From contig JBKCVM010000139.1 in NCBI GenBank assembly GCA_046317855.1, positions 1 through 55,750 of the forward strand: DNA of 55,750 bases, read 5' to 3'. The position numbers and the translations under genes are program-made. Shown one piece after another: positions 25,390 through 32,815 of this stretch (position 1 is its first letter; every line of letters starts with the position of its first letter). The DNA is from CAIOHW01 sp046317855 (GTDB lineage: Bacteria; Bdellovibrionota; UBA1018). The notes beneath the pieces were generated by a model, which was not told the origin of the DNA, ran no database searches, and worked only from the letters and a program-made list of their open reading frames with translations.

Positions 25390-25707
25390 ATGCTTCGCAA
25401 GACTCTGTTGATGGTGTTCTCTTTTGTAGTTCTTTTTGGCACTCAGGCATTTGCTAATGAAGCGGCCGCTGTTGCCACCACCGCCACTGATCCTTATGCC
25501 TCGCTGAGCGCAGCGCTTGCCATTGGCATCGCAGCGTTTGGTGGCGCGATCGGCCAGGGCCGCACTGCAACTGCGGCGCTCGAAGGCATTGCACGCAATC
25601 CTGCTGCACAGGGCAAGATCTTCGTTCCGATGATCATCGGCCTTGCGCTGATCGAATCCCTCGTCCTTTACGCCTTCGTCATCGCGTTCGTTAAGATCAA
25701 GATCTGA
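25390..25707 (+). CDS. atpE: ATP synthase Fo subunit c, with signal-like leader and Na+-type ligand set
   Basis: The ring-forming proteolipid. The 105-residue product starts at 25390 after a GGAAAT purine run. An N-terminal hydrophobic leader ending GTQAFA looks like a cleavable signal sequence, a feature of some delta-lineage c subunits. The hairpin follows: AIGIAAFGGAIGQGRTATAALE, polar loop ARNPAAQGKI, and MIIGLALIESLVLYAFVIAF with the ion-binding Glu in IES. Gln of GQG, the Glu-Ser pair and a Tyr five residues after the Glu reproduce the Na+ ligand pattern (Gln32, Glu65, Ser66, Tyr70 of Ilyobacter c). The usual extra Thr is Leu here. Function as c subunit is firm; ion choice is not. Confidence 0.94.
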   Translation: MLRKTLLMVFSFVVLFGTQAFANEAAAVATTATDPYASLSAALAIGIAAFGGAIGQGRTATAALEGIARNPAAQGKIFVPMIIGLALIESLVLYAFVIAFVKIKI

Positions 25708-25736
25708 TCTGAACCAGGGACAGTTGAGTATCGAGA

Positions 25737-25772
25737 AGCCGCCGCACCCTTTACCGGTTCGGCGGCTTTTTC
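25737..25772 (+). terminator. Intrinsic terminator after atpE
   Basis: AGCCGCCG (25737-25744) pairs with CGGCGGCT (25760-25767) around a 15-base loop, followed by a T-rich tract. It ends the rightward dnaA-to-atpE region and overlaps the last codons of convergent uvrA. Confidence 0.8.
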
Positions 25773-28387
25773 TTTCTATTAGGCTTGAGATAGGGCGCCA
25801 GAAAACGGGCCGTATGGCTTTCAGTAACTGGGAGGATTTGCTCGGGGGTTCCAGACGCAATGATCCTTCCACCTCCACCGCCGCCCTCAGGGCCTAAATC
25901 GATGAGATGATCGGCGACCTTGATGATGTCCATGTTGTGTTCAATGACTAGGACCGTATTGCCTTGATCCACCAAGGCCTGAAGTATTTTGAGCAGCTTT
26001 TGTATGTCGTCAAAATGGAGCCCCGTCGAGGGTTCATCCAAAATGTAGACCGTTTTTCCAGTGCTTCGGCGGGAGAGTTCGCGGGCAAGCTTAATTCTTT
26101 GCGCTTCGCCGCCAGAAAGTGTCGTAGCGCTTTGGCCAAGCTGGAGATAGCCTAAGCCAACGTCCTCAAGCACGGTGAGGCGTGCTTTGATGGCTGGGAT
26201 AGATTCAAAAAACGGAAGAGCCTCAGAGATGCTCATTTCCAGCACCTGGGCGATGTTTTTTCCCTTGTACTGAACCTGCAGAGTGTCTCGGTTGTATCTT
26301 GAGCCGTTGCAGGTTTCGCACTTCACGAAAACATCAGGCAGAAAATGCATTTCAATCCGTGTGACGCCATCTCCCTCGCAGGTCGCACAACGACCGCCTT
26401 TTACATTGAAAGAGTAGCGTCCGATGCCGTACCCACGCACCTTGCTTTCTGGAAGTTGCGCAAACAAGTCCCGCACTAAACTGAAGACCCCAGTGTAAGT
26501 GGCGGGGTTAGACCGGGGAGTTTTTCCGATAGGGCTCTGATCGATGTCGATCACTTTATCGACGTGTTCTAGGCCAGAAATCTTCTTGATCTTGAGGTCG
26601 CCCACCTTGGAGCGATGGAGATGCTTGAGTAAAGCCGGATAAAGAGTATCCAACACCAAGGAGCTTTTGCCGCTCCCGGATACGCCGGTGATACACGTTA
26701 GAACACCCATTGGGAAAACGGCATCCACGGATTTAAGGTTATTGAGCGCAGCACCTTCAATACGAATCGAGCGGTCTGCGGACCAGTTTCTTCGGCGAGC
26801 AGGAACGGCAATTTCTTCTGTTCCCGCCAAAAATCGTCCGGTGAGGCTTGCAGGGTCTGATGCTAATTGTTGCGGAGTCCCCTGAGAGACGATGAAACCG
26901 CCACTCTTGCCGGCACCAGGGCCGAGGTCAACAATATGGTCGGCCTGTTCCATGGTATCGCGGTCGTGCTCTACGACTAGAACGGTGTTGCCAAGGTCTC
27001 GAAGTCGAATCAGGGTTTGAATCAACCGATCGTTGTCGCGCTGATGAAGCCCAATGCTCGGTTCATCCAGGACATAAATCACCCCGACCAGGGAGCTTCC
27101 GATTTGGGTGGCGAGTCGGATGCGTTGTGCTTCTCCTCCGGATAGAGTTTGAGCGGGGCGTGCGAGAGAAAGGTAATTTACTCCGACCGCTAAGAGAAAA
27201 CCCAACCGGTCGTGAATCTCTTTAAGAATTCTATCTGCAATCAGGCGCTCTCGGTCACTCAGGGGGCATTTTCCCATGAAGCGGTGAAGCTCATCGAGTG
27301 AAAGCGCGCAGAGCTCAGAAATAGTACGTCCCGCGAGCTTGAAGTGAAGGCTCTCGGTCCGAAGGCGGGCACCCTTGCAGTCAGGGCAAGGCGGCAGCTC
27401 CGATGATCGGGAGAGAATGGGCGTGAGAACGGTCTCGGTCTCGCCTTCGTTTTCCGAACTGTTATCAGAATCGTCCACTGCTGCGGGATCGGATCCGAGC
27501 CCATCGCAAGTTTTGCATGCGCCCATGGGGCTGTTGAAAGAAAAGGTCCTGGGTTCGGGATATGGATAGCTGATGCCGCAATCGGAGCAGGCAAATTTCT
27601 CTGAGATCATGCTCTCCCGAAGCTCTGTTCCATCTTGGATCTCCGTGATGAGCATTCCTTCGCCCAACTTCAGGGCGAGTTCGACGGACTCACTGAGACG
27701 TGGGGCGAGCGATGCGCGATCCCCTTTGATGACGATGCGGTCGACGTAAACAGAGATGTCGTGTTTGCGTTTTTTGTCCAGCGCAATGTCCTGAGAGAGA
27801 TCCAAGACCTCTCCGTCGATTTTTGCGCGCACAAAGCCCCGCTGCCGTAACTGGAGAAGCTCCTTCTGGTATTCACCCTTGCGTCCGCGAATGATCGGAG
27901 CGAGGAGCGAGACTTTGGTGCCCTCGCTCAAGGAAAGAAGCTGGTCGGTGATCTGTTGCGGCGATTGCGATTGGATGGGTTTGCCGCAGCCATGACAAAA
28001 TGGCTTTGCGATTCGGGCAAAAAGCAGCCTGAGATAGTCGTAGATTTCGGTAACTGTCCCCACAGTAGAGCGCGGGTTATAGCTGGTGGTCCTTTGCTCG
28101 ATAGAGATGGTGGGGCTGAGGCCTCCAATAAAATCGACATCAGGTTTGCCTAGCTGCTCAAGAAACTGCCGAGCGTAAGCCGAGAGACTCTCCACGTATC
28201 GTCTCTGCCCCTCTGCATAGATCGTATCAAACGCAAGTGAGGACTTGCCTGAACCGGATGGGCCCGTGAGGACCACCAAAGCATCTCGGGGAAGCGTCAG
28301 AGAAAGATTCTTGAGATTATGTTCGCGAGCGCCACGAATCACAATCTGTGAGTCATCAGCCGCATGGCCGGCCAAAGAGTTAACCAT
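25751..28387 (-). CDS. uvrA: Excinuclease ABC subunit UvrA
   Basis: The damage-recognition ATPase of nucleotide excision repair. The 878-residue protein has two ABC ATPase modules. The first has Walker A VLTGPSGSGKSSLAFDTIYAEG (near 40-60) and signature LSGGEAQRIRLATQIG; the second has ITGVSGSGKSSLVLDTLYPAL and LSGGEAQRIKLARELSRR. Zinc-binding Cys pairs appear as CHGCG, CSDCG, CKTCDG, CPDCKG, CATCEG and CETCNG, including the C-terminal zinc finger needed for damage sensing. It is slightly shorter than the usual 940 residues. The ATG at 28387 was preferred over upstream extension because it gives the family N-terminus and overlaps the mutase stop by 8 bases. Convergent with atpE. Confidence 0.97.
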   Translation of the reverse strand: MVNSLAGHAADDSQIVIRGAREHNLKNLSLTLPRDALVVLTGPSGSGKSSLAFDTIYAEGQRRYVESLSAYARQFLEQLGKPDVDFIGGLSPTISIEQRTTSYNPRSTVGTVTEIYDYLRLLFARIAKPFCHGCGKPIQSQSPQQITDQLLSLSEGTKVSLLAPIIRGRKGEYQKELLQLRQRGFVRAKIDGEVLDLSQDIALDKKRKHDISVYVDRIVIKGDRASLAPRLSESVELALKLGEGMLITEIQDGTELRESMISEKFACSDCGISYPYPEPRTFSFNSPMGACKTCDGLGSDPAAVDDSDNSSENEGETETVLTPILSRSSELPPCPDCKGARLRTESLHFKLAGRTISELCALSLDELHRFMGKCPLSDRERLIADRILKEIHDRLGFLLAVGVNYLSLARPAQTLSGGEAQRIRLATQIGSSLVGVIYVLDEPSIGLHQRDNDRLIQTLIRLRDLGNTVLVVEHDRDTMEQADHIVDLGPGAGKSGGFIVSQGTPQQLASDPASLTGRFLAGTEEIAVPARRRNWSADRSIRIEGAALNNLKSVDAVFPMGVLTCITGVSGSGKSSLVLDTLYPALLKHLHRSKVGDLKIKKISGLEHVDKVIDIDQSPIGKTPRSNPATYTGVFSLVRDLFAQLPESKVRGYGIGRYSFNVKGGRCATCEGDGVTRIEMHFLPDVFVKCETCNGSRYNRDTLQVQYKGKNIAQVLEMSISEALPFFESIPAIKARLTVLEDVGLGYLQLGQSATTLSGGEAQRIKLARELSRRSTGKTVYILDEPSTGLHFDDIQKLLKILQALVDQGNTVLVIEHNMDIIKVADHLIDLGPEGGGGGGRIIASGTPEQILPVTESHTARFLAPYLKPNRKKKPPNR

Positions 28388-29819
28388 GAGATCCCGAGTC
28401 GTGCGCGTCCAGCGTAATTGCTGGATGACCCACGTCACGGGCCGCGGCGTCAAGTTCTCTCATAAACAGCGCACGGACCTCATCGAGCCTGGCCTGAGAT
28501 GGGGCTTCAAACCGAAGAACAAGTACGGGCTGGGTGTTGGAGGCCCGGATCAAGCCCCAGGCATCGTCGAAATCGACACGGATTCCGTCGATGTCCGTAA
28601 CGTTGCGTCCAGGCGCTAATCGCGCCTTGGCTGCGTCTACAAGTGCAAACTTGAGAGACTCTTCGCAATCCACTCGGATCTCTGGGGTCGAGACGCTTGA
28701 AGGCAGATCAGCCAAAAGAGAAGAGACTTTGCCACGATGGGCAGAGGCAATCTCAAAGACGCGAAGTGCTGCGTAGATCGCGTCATCGAATCCAAAATAA
28801 CGGTCGGCAAAAAAGATATGGCCAGACATTTCTCCGGCAAGTGCCGCGCCTGTTTCTTTCATTTTGGATTTGATCAAAGAATGACCAGTCTTCCACATCA
28901 CAGGTTTTCCGCCATGTTTGGCAATATCTTGGTAGAGCCGATGGCTGGACTTAACCTCAGAAATGATCGTGGCACCTGGCATGGTCTTGAGGACTTCTCT
29001 GGATAGAATCACCATAAGCTCATCGCCAAAAATGATCCTGCCGTTTTCATCAACGAGACCAATCCGGTCCGAATCCCCATCAAAGGCAACGCCAAAGTCA
29101 GCGCTCTCGCGGCGCACGGTTGCGACCAGCTCCTTTAGGTTTTTTGGAACAGTGGGGTCAGGATGATGGTTTGGAAAGCGACCATCGAGATCACAGAAAA
29201 GGGGGATGACTCTGGCACCCAGCCGCTCAAAAAGACGCGGAGCCACTGTGGATGCAGTGCCATTGCCGGCGTCTAGTACGATCTTGAGAGGACGAACCGG
29301 CCGCGCAGATCGCACCAGGTGATCAATGTAATCCGGAATAATCTCATGCTGAATCACTTGGCCTTGGGTCACTGGAGGCCGAATGCAGGACTCGACCAGC
29401 ACCCTGAGTTCCTGGATATCAGGGCCGTGCAAGGTGGATTTTCCGAGGCTGATTTTGAAGCCGTTATAATCGGCTGGATTGTGCGACCCGGTGACCATAA
29501 TTCCGCCGTCTAGGCCAAGATGAAAAATACTAAAATAAGTAAGCGGAGTTGGGCAGGTGCCTATGTCGATGACTTTGAGGCCGCACGAAGTCAGGGCCTC
29601 GATGAGCGCACTCGCATAGGCATCGCTGGTGAGACGACAGTCGCGTCCGACCGAGATTGAGAGCGATGAAAGCGGTCGCTGAGTGCGTTGACTGAGGAGG
29701 GTCGCGTAGGCATAGGCAAGTCGCTGTGCTAGCTCTACCGACAGATCCTTCTCGGCAATTCCGCGCACATCGTATTCACGAAAAATTGAACGATTGATTT
29801 GGATCGGAGTAAGCTTCAT
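28380..29819 (-). CDS. Phosphomannomutase / phosphoglucomutase (alpha-D-phosphohexomutase)
   Basis: Interconverts hexose 1- and 6-phosphates for polysaccharide and lipopolysaccharide precursors. The 479-residue protein has FREYDVRG (13-20), active-site phosphoserine loop TGSHNPADYNGFK (Ser112), the Mg2+ loop AFDGDSDRIGLV (near 240) and sugar-binding GEMSGHIFF (near 320), all four canonical regions. Similarity to AlgC/ManB-type dual-specific enzymes is likely, but glucose versus mannose preference cannot be read from sequence. Overlaps pdxA by ATGA and uvrA by 8 bases, so this is one leftward transcription unit with the flanking genes. Confidence 0.93.
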   Translation of the reverse strand: MKLTPIQINRSIFREYDVRGIAEKDLSVELAQRLAYAYATLLSQRTQRPLSSLSISVGRDCRLTSDAYASALIEALTSCGLKVIDIGTCPTPLTYFSIFHLGLDGGIMVTGSHNPADYNGFKISLGKSTLHGPDIQELRVLVESCIRPPVTQGQVIQHEIIPDYIDHLVRSARPVRPLKIVLDAGNGTASTVAPRLFERLGARVIPLFCDLDGRFPNHHPDPTVPKNLKELVATVRRESADFGVAFDGDSDRIGLVDENGRIIFGDELMVILSREVLKTMPGATIISEVKSSHRLYQDIAKHGGKPVMWKTGHSLIKSKMKETGAALAGEMSGHIFFADRYFGFDDAIYAALRVFEIASAHRGKVSSLLADLPSSVSTPEIRVDCEESLKFALVDAAKARLAPGRNVTDIDGIRVDFDDAWGLIRASNTQPVLVLRFEAPSQARLDEVRALFMRELDAAARDVGHPAITLDAHDSGSHG

Positions 29820-30853
29820 GCACGGGCATCCTTTGTTTTTCTTTTTGAAGCAGTTCTTTTTTTCACAAGCGACTGGGCAAGCTCCAGGGCTGCGATCATG
29901 CTGTCGGGGCGGGCTCGACCCGTCCCGACAAGGTCATATGCCACACCATGATCTACTGAGGTACGGAGAATGGGTAATCCGAGTGAAACGTTCACGGTGT
30001 TATAGAAATCAATGAGTTTGACAGGGATCAATCCCTGGTCGTGGTACATGCAGACCACCGCGTCGAAGCTTTTTCCAGGCTCTGCCCCAATGTGGTTTGC
30101 AAACAGAGTATCTGCGGGCAGCGGCCCAATGATTTCTGCTCTCGATTTGAAGCGCCGTCTCAGGGCCTTCAGGGCAGGTGAAATCACGCGGGCCTCTTCA
30201 TTTCCAAAAAGACCATCCTCGCCTGCATGGGGATTAAGTCCGCACACTGCTATTCGAGGCTTGAGGACTCCCCACCAATTACGGAGTGCTGCGACGGTGT
30301 GTGCAGTCGCTTGCTGGACAGCCTTGCGTGAAAGAGCTGTCGGAAGTTTACGAATGGAAACATGGGTGGTGGCCAGCGACACGCGGAGTCTCTCATTGGC
30401 CAGCATCATGGTAACAGGGAGCGGCTTACCTTGCTGCGAGCAAATTGACGCAAGCATTTCCGTATGACCGGGAAATGGGAATCCACCTCTTTGAAGTCGG
30501 AGCTTGTTGATCGGGCCTGTCACGATGGCATCGGCCTTACCAGCCAGCACCCATTGTGTGGCAGCTTGAATGGCCCAACCAGCCTGAAAGCCCTCAAGGG
30601 CCGGACCCGGCCGCAGGGTGCGATGGCGTCTGGGAGACGGTATCACTAAAATTTCATGACGACTGAATACCCCTGACGCAGCTTCCTCCAAGGATGAAAT
30701 CTGCCGAAGTTTTGCGCCCAGCCGTTCCAGGGGCTCGGCTGCTCCGACGCACACGACGCGAGTGTTCTTGCTGAGCCGCGCTTTGGAGAGCGCGCTGAGT
30801 GTGATTTCTGGGCCTATTCCGGATGGATCTCCGGGAGTGACAAGCAGAATCAT
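29816..30853 (-). CDS. pdxA: 4-hydroxythreonine-4-phosphate dehydrogenase PdxA
   Basis: Oxidises and decarboxylates 4-phosphohydroxy-L-threonine in DXP-dependent pyridoxal phosphate synthesis. The 345-residue protein begins MILLVTPGDPSGIGPEI, has VTGPINK near 113-119, FPGHTEML with a metal-ligand His, the segment GLNPHAGEDGLFGNEE and a second metal-site region VCMYHDQGLIPVKL. The C-terminus is an extended basic tail (KKRTASKRKTKD). It overlaps the SurA-like gene upstream and the mutase downstream by ATGA, as pdxA often follows surA in Gram-negative genomes. Confidence 0.95.
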   Translation of the reverse strand: MILLVTPGDPSGIGPEITLSALSKARLSKNTRVVCVGAAEPLERLGAKLRQISSLEEAASGVFSRHEILVIPSPRRHRTLRPGPALEGFQAGWAIQAATQWVLAGKADAIVTGPINKLRLQRGGFPFPGHTEMLASICSQQGKPLPVTMMLANERLRVSLATTHVSIRKLPTALSRKAVQQATAHTVAALRNWWGVLKPRIAVCGLNPHAGEDGLFGNEEARVISPALKALRRRFKSRAEIIGPLPADTLFANHIGAEPGKSFDAVVCMYHDQGLIPVKLIDFYNTVNVSLGLPILRTSVDHGVAYDLVGTGRARPDSMIAALELAQSLVKKRTASKRKTKDARA

Positions 30854-31881
30854 TTGGAGCCGACGAGAGCCACGAGGGGCGAAGCACGGTGAACGTGAGC
30901 GTTCTGTTCTTCACGAGCAAGCCAGAGTTGAATTTGGTTTTGGTACTCTGAAGCCGCAAGCTGGTTTCTCAGTTCTTCTTTGATCCGCTCAAAGCGAGCA
31001 TCGTGCCCTTCGTTCACCGAGAGAAGCTTCAAAATCATCAGTCGGGTCTTTACGCTTCCTTCAATGCCGCTGACTTGTCCCGGGCGCAGATGGGTGAGCG
31101 CCTTTCGAAACTCAGGGGAGACTTGCTCCTCCTGTAAAATCCCCAAGTCACCGCCGACTTCTTTGCTCGGATCATCGCTGTAGCGAAGAACCACTTCTTC
31201 GAAAGTGTCTCCTGACTTTAGGGCGGCAATGGCACGCTCAGCGGTCTCTCTCAGAGCGGTCTCCGAGCGATAGTTCTGCCGAGACAGAACGATGATCTTG
31301 GCCGTAAAGGACCGGGAGGGTGCACCGCCCTTGAGAACCGTGTTACGGTAATGGCTTCGGACTTCCTCGTCTGAAATCGCCACTTTGGTACGGATGTCAC
31401 GATCAATCAGATTGCGCTTCGAGGTGCTCAACCGAATCAACTCAAAATAATCTTCGAATGAAAACCCCTGTTGTCCGAGAGCGGCCTTGAGTCGGGCACG
31501 ATCAATTCGGTTTGAAGCCTGGATCGTATTGATTTCTTGCTCCACCTCAGAGTCGCTTACCGGAAACGAAGATGCGATCAAGCGGTCGTGAATCAGTGCT
31601 GATACGATTTCCGAATCCGAAGCTGCGGGTCCTTTTTCAGCAAGAGCCGACCCCGCAAAAAGTGGATCCAGTTGAGCCCTCAGCGGAAGGGTCCTACGAA
31701 ATTTGTCGAAGTCGGAGCGAAGGATCGGGCTTGAATTGACCGAAGCCTCGAGGCGGTCGACTAAACGCTTTGAGCTCGATCCTGCAGGTGCCGCAAAGGC
31801 GAGAACAGGAAACAGCACCCAAGCTAAACCAACCCATTTAAAAACAAAAAGGGGCGCACTCATTGCGCCCCTTTTTCTCAT
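30850..31881 (-). CDS. SurA-like periplasmic chaperone / peptidyl-prolyl isomerase
   Basis: Presumed periplasmic folding factor for outer-membrane proteins. Of 343 residues, a signal peptide (FVFKWVGLAWVLFPVLAFAAPA) is followed by a SurA-type N-terminal segment (LEASVNSSPILRSDFDKFRR) and helical domain (about 85-170). One parvulin domain spans about 180-290 (AKIIVLSRQNYRSETALRETAERAI, YSDDPSKEVGGDLGIL, VSPEFRKALTHLRPGQVS). Escherichia coli SurA has two parvulin domains, so this is a shorter relative. Start is uncertain: ATG at 31881, or ATG at 31863, which has an AAGGGG ribosome-binding site but lies in the loop of a strong hairpin. Overlaps pdxA by ATGA. Confidence 0.85.
   Translation of the reverse strand: MRKRGAMSAPLFVFKWVGLAWVLFPVLAFAAPAGSSSKRLVDRLEASVNSSPILRSDFDKFRRTLPLRAQLDPLFAGSALAEKGPAASDSEIVSALIHDRLIASSFPVSDSEVEQEINTIQASNRIDRARLKAALGQQGFSFEDYFELIRLSTSKRNLIDRDIRTKVAISDEEVRSHYRNTVLKGGAPSRSFTAKIIVLSRQNYRSETALRETAERAIAALKSGDTFEEVVLRYSDDPSKEVGGDLGILQEEQVSPEFRKALTHLRPGQVSGIEGSVKTRLMILKLLSVNEGHDARFERIKEELRNQLAASEYQNQIQLWLAREEQNAHVHRASPLVALVGSK
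31846..31876 (-). terminator. Perfect 13-bp hairpin with T-tract over the SurA-like gene start
   Basis: AAAAAGGGGCGCA and TGCGCCCCTTTTT (31846-31858 and 31864-31876) are exact inverted repeats around a 5-base loop. Read on the minus strand it is a GC-rich stem followed by TTTTTGTTTTT, the form of an intrinsic terminator. It covers codons 3-12 of the SurA-like gene, with the second in-frame ATG (31863) in the loop and its AAGGGG in the stem. It may attenuate transcription from the upstream isomerase gene or block ribosome entry. Confidence 0.75.
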
Positions 31882-31920
31882 AGATTCTTTGCGGGGGCCA
31901 ACCCGGAGTAGGTGAGGGTC

Positions 31921-32805
31921 TTAATTCTTGAGCAGCTCTTTTTTGACCGAAACCTTGTACTGGCTGCGCAATGCGTCCATATACTTTTCAAAAAGCTCTT
32001 GGCGCTTGGCTTCAAAGATCTGCCGCCTGACAACCGTGCGATCCGCGTCTTCCCAGCTCCGCACCGCAGTTAACTTGATGATGTGAAAGCCAAAAGCGCT
32101 ACGGACGATTCCACTCGTAGAGCCTGGCGTGCGCAGCTTGACGGCAGCTTCATAGTAGGCTGGATCGAGCGCGTCACGTGTCTTGAAGTCGATATCTCCC
32201 CCCATGGCAGCTGCAGGGCCATCGCTTCGGGTCTGTGCCACTTCAGAAAAGCTTGCACCCGCTTTCAAGTCCTCTTTCTGAATGCGGGTGATGCGTTCGC
32301 GCGCAGCACGAACCTCCTCTTCAGTGGCCCCCGGTCGGACCGCCACAAAGATATGAGACGTCCGCACCTCAGGGTTCTTTTCGTAATGGGCTTTAGCTTC
32401 GGAGTCCGAAATTTTGATCTGCTCGAGGTCCTTTCCGAGTTTTTTGTCGAGAAGGGCTTGGTAGAGCACTGTGTTGATGCGTTCAATGACCGCAGCATCT
32501 TTATCCAACCCTAGACGGCGAGCCTCCAGAATACCGAGCTCACGCTTAACGATATCGTCAAGCACCGCTTGTTTGGTAGGCGCATTGAATTGAAAGAATT
32601 TGGCATTGTCCTGGTAGCGCTGATTAAAATCTTCGAGAGTGATCACCGTGCCGCCCACTTTTGCCAGTTCAGTTTTGGCAAAGGCAACCGGTCCAATGAG
32701 GGCAGAACAGGCAATCAGACCAGCCAAAAGACCCATGATTGGACAGTTCGGGCGAAGGGTCTGGGGTGTTACGGGGGGCCGCACGCGATTTTCTAGGTTG
32801 TTCAT
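31921..32805 (-). CDS. PpiC-type (parvulin) peptidyl-prolyl isomerase, exported
   Basis: The 294-residue product has an N-terminal signal segment (MGLLAGLIACSALIGPVAFAK) after about 24 polar residues. A SurA/PrsA-like helical region (KVGGTVITLEDFNQRYQDN, then LDDIVKRELGILEARRLGLD) follows. The parvulin domain occupies about 145-255, with VRTSHIFVAVRPGATEEEVR, AGASFSEVAQTRSDGPAAAMGGDIDF and GIVRSAFGFHIIKL. The C-terminal helix resembles PrsA or Bdellovibrio-type periplasmic isomerases. The start at 32805 lacks a strong ribosome-binding site; an ATG at 32859 inside mfd is an alternative. It is 10 bases after mfd and before the hairpin that precedes the SurA-like gene. Confidence 0.87.
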   Translation of the reverse strand: MNNLENRVRPPVTPQTLRPNCPIMGLLAGLIACSALIGPVAFAKTELAKVGGTVITLEDFNQRYQDNAKFFQFNAPTKQAVLDDIVKRELGILEARRLGLDKDAAVIERINTVLYQALLDKKLGKDLEQIKISDSEAKAHYEKNPEVRTSHIFVAVRPGATEEEVRAARERITRIQKEDLKAGASFSEVAQTRSDGPAAAMGGDIDFKTRDALDPAYYEAAVKLRTPGSTSGIVRSAFGFHIIKLTAVRSWEDADRTVVRRQIFEAKRQELFEKYMDALRSQYKVSVKKELLKN

Positions 32806-32815
32806 ATCTTTGAGG

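Noticed and set aside
25183..25878. A 231-codon minus-strand frame across atpB, atpE and the uvrA end
   Set aside because: Antisense to two clear ATP synthase genes and crosses the atpE terminator; no domain recognised.
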